Assembly (NCBI GenBank): GCA_031279715.1 | Contig: JAITHY010000014.1 | Span: forward strand, 1-9,615 | DNA length: 9,615 bases | Direction of reading: 5' to 3' | From: Verrucomicrobiales bacterium | GTDB taxonomy: Bacteria > Verrucomicrobiota > Verrucomicrobiia > Methylacidiphilales > JAAUTS01 | In this document: positions 6,793 through 9,615 of the stretch, in pieces | How the letters are laid out: each line of letters begins with the position of its first letter | Numbering within the stretch: the stretch's first letter is position 1 | Translations under genes and position numbers: made by a program | Notes under the pieces: generated by a model | Database searches by the model: none | What the model was told of the DNA's origin: nothing | What the model saw: only the letters and a program-made list of their open reading frames with translations

Positions 6793-6993
6793 TGCAACCG
6801 GATTCGCTGACGGCGCGGGTGGCACGCTGACTTTCAGCGGCTTTGCCCGAAAAAAGAAAATCCTGGTGTTTTATGCTGACAATGAGGTGCCTCATGCCAG
6901 CCCCGACTACGAAGAATCCTTCGGTGATAAGCTTGGCGAGGAACCGGGACTGACGATGAGCCACAGAAATTAATTCTAAAAAAATAAAAATTC

Positions 6994-7034
6994 GCGCCAA
7001 TCCGCCGGGCGTTATAAATTTAGCGGATTGTCGC
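6994..7034. promoter_or_regulatory. Inverted repeat around a TATAAA box upstream of the CoA-transferase gene
   Basis: CAATCCGC (6998-7005) and GCGGATTG (7023-7030) are perfect 8-bp arms. After one mismatch the pairing continues for three more base pairs (GCG 6994-6996 with CGC 7032-7034). The 17-nt centre contains TATAAA (7013-7018), which could be a -10 box. A dyad over a promoter suggests a repressor operator controlling the gene at 7111. An alternative is an intrinsic terminator, since A/T-rich runs flank both sides, including GTTTTTATT at 7041. No good -35 is visible (TTCGCG at 6991 is poor). Confidence 0.45.
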
Positions 7035-7110
7035 AAGATTGTTTTTATTGACGCCGGCCAGGCGCTGTGGTTCCATTTCTGGTCGCAAATTTAATTGATA
7101 GAAAAAACTT

Positions 7111-8616
7111 ATGTCACATGGATTTAAAATATTAAGCGCGGAACAGGCCGCGGAACTTATCAACAACGGCGAAACCATCGGCTTCAGCGGCTTCACGCCT
7201 GCTGGCGCGGCCAAAGCGGTGCCCACCGCCATCGCCAAAAAAGCGGAACGCGAGCACGCCGCCGGACGCCCGTTCAAAATCGGTGTTGTCACCGGTGCGT
7301 CCACGGGACCTTCGCTTGATGGCGCGCTGACGAAGGCGGATGCCGTCTCCTGGCGCACTCCGTATCAGTCCAACGCGGATTTGCGGAAGGCCGTCAACGG
7401 CGGCGCCATCCGCTTCTTTGACATGCACCTGTCGATGACCCCGCAGGCAGTCAACTACGGCTTCCTTGGCAAGTTTCAGTGGGCCATTGTCGAGGCCGCG
7501 GACCTCACCGCTGACGGTGAGATTGTCCCCAGCACCTCCGTCGGCGCCAGCCCGACCTTTTGCCATGTCGCCGACAAAATCATCGTCGAGTTGAACAAGC
7601 ATCACCCGAAAACTCTGCGCGGCTTCCACGACATTTATGAACCCGCCAACCCGCCGCATCGCCTGCCCATCCCGATTGTCAAGCCGTCCGACCGCGTCGG
7701 CACGCCGTTCATCAAGGTTGACCCCCAAAAAATCATCGCTGTCGTTGAGACCGACCTGCCGGATGAAATCAAAGGCTTCGACGCCCCCGACGCTGTCACT
7801 GACCAAATCGGGCAAAATGTCGCCGACTTTCTTGCCGCCGAAGTACAAGCCGGGCGCATCCCGCGGGAATTTTTGCCCATTCAATCTGGCGTCGGCAACA
7901 TTGCCAACGCCGTCCTTGGCTCCCTCGGCAAACATCCGGGCATCCCGCCATTTGAGATGTTCACCGAAGTCGTGCAAGACGCGGTGATTGACCTGATGAA
8001 AACCGGCAAGGTGAAATTCGCCACCGGCACCTCCCTCACCGTCAGCGCCGACAAATTGCAAGAAATCTACGCTGACCTTGAGTTCTTCCGCACGCGCCTG
8101 TTGCTGCGTCCGCAGGAAATCACCAACCACCCCGAAATGGTGCGGCGCCTTGGCATCATCACCGTGAACACGGCGATTGAGGCGGACTTGTTCGGCAACA
8201 TCAACTCCACCCACATCCTCGGCAAAAATCTGATGAACGGCGTCGGCGGCAGCGGCGACTTCACCCGCAATGGCTACATTTCCATCTTCACCTGTCCGTC
8301 GGTGGCGAAAGGCGGCAAAATCACTTCCATCGTCCCGATGGTCAGCCACACCGACCACAACGAGCATTCTGTGCAAGTCCTCATCACCGAACGAGGCATC
8401 GCCGACCTGCGTGGCAAGACCCCGAAGGAACGCGCCGCCCTCATTATAGAGAAGTGCGCCCATCCCGATTATCAGGCGCAATTGCGCGGCTATCTGGACA
8501 AGTACCTGACGCAAGGGCACATCCCGCAGAGCTTGGAGGCGGCGCTGGCGATGCACCGCCAATTCGCCGCCACTGGTGACATGCGCGGGGTGGATTGGAC
8601 AAAGTTCGGCAATTAA
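7111..8616 (+). CDS. Succinyl-CoA:acetate CoA-transferase / acetyl-CoA hydrolase family
   Basis: Cytoplasmic enzyme of 501 residues, the length of AarC-type succinyl-CoA:acetate CoA-transferases. These exchange CoA between succinyl-CoA and acetate, feeding acetate metabolism and bypassing succinyl-CoA synthetase. Visible features are the N-terminal 'IGFSGFTPAGAAKAVP' (23-38), 'QSGVGNIANAVLG' (258-270), the likely catalytic glutamate E286 in 'MFTEVVQDAVIDL', 'NTAIEADLFGNINSTH' (353-368), 'GVGGSGDFTRNGYISIFTCPS' (377-397) and 'IVPMVSHTDHNEHSVQVLITERGIADLRG' near the C-terminus. These match the CoA-transferase subgroup better than plain hydrolases, but the substrate (acetate, propionate, 4-hydroxybutyrate) is not certain. 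The start has no clear Shine-Dalgarno (AGAAAAAACTT). It stands alone between two terminators with a dyad-bearing promoter region, so it is likely a single-gene unit. Confidence 0.9.
   Translation: MSHGFKILSAEQAAELINNGETIGFSGFTPAGAAKAVPTAIAKKAEREHAAGRPFKIGVVTGASTGPSLDGALTKADAVSWRTPYQSNADLRKAVNGGAIRFFDMHLSMTPQAVNYGFLGKFQWAIVEAADLTADGEIVPSTSVGASPTFCHVADKIIVELNKHHPKTLRGFHDIYEPANPPHRLPIPIVKPSDRVGTPFIKVDPQKIIAVVETDLPDEIKGFDAPDAVTDQIGQNVADFLAAEVQAGRIPREFLPIQSGVGNIANAVLGSLGKHPGIPPFEMFTEVVQDAVIDLMKTGKVKFATGTSLTVSADKLQEIYADLEFFRTRLLLRPQEITNHPEMVRRLGIITVNTAIEADLFGNINSTHILGKNLMNGVGGSGDFTRNGYISIFTCPSVAKGGKITSIVPMVSHTDHNEHSVQVLITERGIADLRGKTPKERAALIIEKCAHPDYQAQLRGYLDKYLTQGHIPQSLEAALAMHRQFAATGDMRGVDWTKFGN
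7505..7520. repeat. Full-length copy of the dispersed repeat (self-complementary 16-mer)
   Basis: TCACCGCTGACGGTGA has perfectly complementary 6-base arms (TCACCG/CGGTGA) around an asymmetric CTGA core. It is the fullest copy in the window and lies in frame in the CoA-transferase gene, encoding part of 'LTADGE'. I take it as the best single representative of the consensus. Near-complete relatives are at 2405-2420, 5108-5121 and 8635-8667. Confidence 0.75.
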
Positions 8617-8627
8617 AAATTACCGAG

Positions 8628-8673
8628 CCAAAAACACCGCTGATCGTGAGCTTCACTGTCAGCGGTGTTTTGG
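8628..8673 (+). terminator. Terminator formed by an inverted pair of the dispersed word
   Basis: Twelve nt after the CoA-transferase stop, AAAACACCGCTGA (8631-8643) pairs with TCAGCGGTGTTTT (8659-8671) over 13 bp. The centre holds a further GTGA/TCAC stem. TTTT ends the right arm, as in an intrinsic terminator; A's precede the left arm, so it could also work from the other strand. The arms are a plus copy (CACCGCTGATCGTGA) and a minus copy (CACCGCTGACAGTGA on that strand) of the repeat family. Neisserial and Pasteurellacean uptake sequences often form terminators in the same inverted-pair way. Confidence 0.82.
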
Positions 8674-8811
8674 TATGGAGCGAGCGGAATGTTTGCATTT
8701 CATGCGCTGGGCATGATGTTGCCCGTCTTCCGCGTAAAAAATCCGCTGACGATGAAATCGGCATTGCCAAACGCCAAAAATCCGGCATCATTTCCGAACG
8801 CCTGCGCGAGC

Positions 8812-8886
8812 GGCGGAGTAGCCAAGTGGTAAGGCAGGGCTCTGCAAAAGCCCCATTCACCGGTTCGATTCCGGTCTCCGCCTCCA
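8812..8886 (+). tRNA. tRNA-Cys (anticodon GCA)
   Basis: The full cloverleaf can be drawn. Acceptor GGCGGAG (8812-8818) pairs with CTCCGCC (8876-8882). The D-stem is GCC/GGC with loop AAGTGGTAA. The anticodon stem GGGCT/AGCCC encloses CTGCAAA, placing anticodon GCA at 8844-8846. The variable loop has 5 nt, and the T-arm is ACCGG-TTCGATT-CCGGT. Discriminator base T (8883), required by cysteinyl-tRNA synthetases, is followed by an encoded CCA (8884-8886). A weak possible promoter (TTGCCA at 8764, ATCATT at 8787) lies upstream. The next reading frame starts 10 nt after CCA, so the two may share a transcript. Confidence 0.97.
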
Positions 8887-8896
8887 TTTTCTTTTT

Positions 8897-9615
8897 ATGA
8901 GTAACGATGATTTTAACCTTAATCTGGACAGCTTGTTTCAGCCCGCCTGGGCGCAAGGTTCCATTGAGCAGGATTTGCTGAAAAAATTTGGACATCACGC
9001 CGACCACCCCGAACATTCCGGCCAAGATGGCGAACGTCACGGTCAACGGCGGCGCGATGGTGAACGGCGCGGCAAGCGACGCGGTACGCGCGCTGACAAT
9101 GACCGGCGCGGCAGGGATTTCGGACGGCGAAGGGACGGCGGCGGGCGTCACGGTCAGCGGGTTGAACCTCGCGCCGACCTGCGCCGCGATGAATCCGCGC
9201 CGTTGCCGGATGTGGAAGTCGAGTTTTTCCCCGAAGAAAAGGGTTGCGAACAACTCGCCGCGCAGATCAAAACTTCTGCGCGCGCGTGCCCGCTCTTCAA
9301 GCTTGCGTTGCTGTTGCTGGACAAAGCCAACTGTTACAATGTTCGGTTGACAGCGAAGAAGAGCCATCAGTCGCTGTTCATCTGCGCGCTGGACGACTCG
9401 CCTTGGGTGAAGGAAAACGAGGCGGTGTTGCATGTTCTCAAAAATCATCTGGCGACATTTTATCAAGCCGAGCGGGTGCCCGTGGAGCCGCCGAAGGGTG
9501 TGTACACGTTCATCGCGCAATATGACGGCGTGTTGTTGGGTCCGCCCAATTACCACGATTATCAAATCAAATTGCACGAGTTGCACGCGGAGCGGTTTGC
9601 GCGGCTGCCGTTCGA
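8897..9615 (+). CDS. Arg/Gly-rich protein of unknown function (3' end outside window)
   Basis: Not a family I can name. The frame is open from the ATG at 8897 to the window edge, giving 239 residues so far. It starts MSNDDFNLNLDSLFQPAWAQG. Residues about 41-98 are low-complexity and rich in Arg, Gly and Asp ('GERHGQRRRDGERRGKRRG', 'RRGRDFGRRRDGGGRHGQR'). They look like a disordered RGG-type segment that could bind RNA or other polyanions. From about 102 a folded domain begins ('VEVEFFPEEKGCEQLAAQIKTSARACPLFKLALLLLDK...YNVRL'), with 'LFICALDDSPWVKENEAVLHVLKNHLATFYQAE' and 'VEPPKGVYTFIAQYDGVLLGPPNYHDYQIKLHELHAERFARLPF'. The conserved-looking GPPNYHDY stretch suggests a real family, possibly one widespread in Verrucomicrobiota. 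No Shine-Dalgarno is visible before the ATG, only 10 nt after the tRNA CCA end. Two copies or near-copies of the dispersed word (9092, 9150) lie in the Arg-rich segment. Confidence 0.8.
   Translation, partial: MSNDDFNLNLDSLFQPAWAQGSIEQDLLKKFGHHADHPEHSGQDGERHGQRRRDGERRGKRRGTRADNDRRGRDFGRRRDGGGRHGQRVEPRADLRRDESAPLPDVEVEFFPEEKGCEQLAAQIKTSARACPLFKLALLLLDKANCYNVRLTAKKSHQSLFICALDDSPWVKENEAVLHVLKNHLATFYQAERVPVEPPKGVYTFIAQYDGVLLGPPNYHDYQIKLHELHAERFARLPF

Larger units (their letters stand above)
6726..7110. other. 385-nt intergenic region, no convincing gene
   Basis: The first 60 nt hold the pstS terminator. From about 6790 to 6973 the sequence has coding-like composition and an open frame readable as 'FATGFADGAGGTLTFSGFARKKKILVFYADNEVPH...'. 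Its only upstream start is a TTG at 6728, with the terminator hairpin inside, and I recognise no family. It may be the remnant of a decayed gene. Three copies or near-copies of the dispersed GCTGAC core lie here (6806, 6826, 6875); the middle one reads CGCTGACTTTCAGCG, a small inverted repeat. From 6974 on the DNA becomes A/T-rich and holds the inverted repeat and likely promoter of the next gene. Confidence 0.6.
905..9159. repeat. Dispersed short repeat family CGCTGACNGT (18 copies)
   Basis: Copies counted by eye on the plus strand start at 2408, 4050, 4381, 4576, 4877, 4937, 5111, 5150, 5950, 6674 and 7509. Minus-strand copies span 905-914, 2558-2567, 2973-2982, 5955-5964, 8038-8047, 8655-8664 and 9150-9159. 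The six-base core GCTGAC occurs 39 times on the two strands. Diverged copies include 235, 1642, 1791, 4352, 6126, 6806, 6826, 6875, 8071, 8745 and 9092. The preferred extension is CACCGCTGACGGTGA. Copies lie in coding and non-coding DNA and use more than one reading frame (GCT-GAC-GGT gives ADG; G-CTG-ACG-GT gives LTV; the antisense gives TVSA). The span given covers the family's range, not one continuous repeat. Confidence 0.85.

Noticed and set aside
6728..6973. Small plus-strand gene starting with TTG right after pstS
   Set aside because: It would contain the pstS terminator hairpin, starts with a rare codon without a ribosome site, and resembles no family I know. I kept it only as a possible remnant.
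7132..8562. Long minus-strand open frame (476 codons) opposite the CoA-transferase gene
   Set aside because: The plus-strand gene has full family motifs. The minus frame is rich in Val/Gly/Asp/Arg with no recognisable domain, as expected of an antisense shadow in GC-rich DNA.
8812..8886. tRNA-Cys as the attachment site of an integrated element
   Set aside because: No integrase and no duplicated tRNA 3' end are visible in the window, and the flanking genes look like ordinary chromosomal genes.
905..9159. Dispersed CGCTGACNGT copies as a CRISPR array
   Set aside because: Copies are short, irregularly spaced, on both strands and inside genes; there are no regular spacers and no cas genes.
8444..9586. 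Minus-strand open frame of 380 codons
   Set aside because: It crosses the tRNA-Cys gene, the terminator and parts of two plus-strand genes, and its translation has no family features.

Overview
The window looks like chromosomal DNA of a GC-rich (mid-50s percent by eye), free-living Gram-negative-type bacterium. It carries an outer-membrane beta-barrel porin, a lipoprotein-type periplasmic binding protein and a Sec-exported phosphate-binding protein. The architecture of several genes (a Porin_5-like porin with an N-terminal 'ALIDALIKKGVLTSQEGEEIRAE' helix, a DUF164-like zinc-ribbon protein, and an Arg/Gly-rich protein ending in a conserved-looking 'GPPNYHDY' domain) suggests the Verrucomicrobiota/PVC group to me. 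That assignment is from memory, not from a search, and should be held loosely.

Layout. Positions 1-3731 (minus strand) hold a polyamine ABC importer operon in the classical order potA-potB-potC-potD. It is tightly packed: 7 nt between potA and potB, and ATGA stop/start overlaps at potB/potC and potC/potD. potD runs off the left edge. Upstream on the same strand (3800-4306) is a small C4 zinc-ribbon protein. A 217-nt divergent intergenic region (4307-4523) carries four 11-bp-phased GTGAC-like repeats that resemble a PHO box. They precede a plus-strand phosphate-uptake pair, a porin (4533-5846) and a PstS-like phosphate-binding protein (5916-6725), separated by a strong intercistronic hairpin and followed by a hairpin terminator. 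After a 385-nt gap comes a succinyl-CoA:acetate CoA-transferase family gene (7111-8616) with its own terminator. Then comes tRNA-Cys(GCA) (8812-8886) and, 10 nt later, the 5' part of an Arg/Gly-rich protein of unknown function that runs off the right edge.

The most striking signal is not a gene. A short word, CGCTGACNGT (longer form CACCGCTGACGGTGA), is scattered through the window on both strands. I count by hand 18 copies of the 10-mer and 39 of its GCTGAC core; random sequence would give about 0.07 and about 5. The copies lie inside almost every gene, in several reading frames, and between genes. In one case an inverted pair forms the transcription terminator after the CoA-transferase gene. 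This is how DNA-uptake sequences (DUS/USS) behave in Neisseriaceae and Pasteurellaceae. I know of no such element with this sequence, so it is the best candidate for an undescribed system here.
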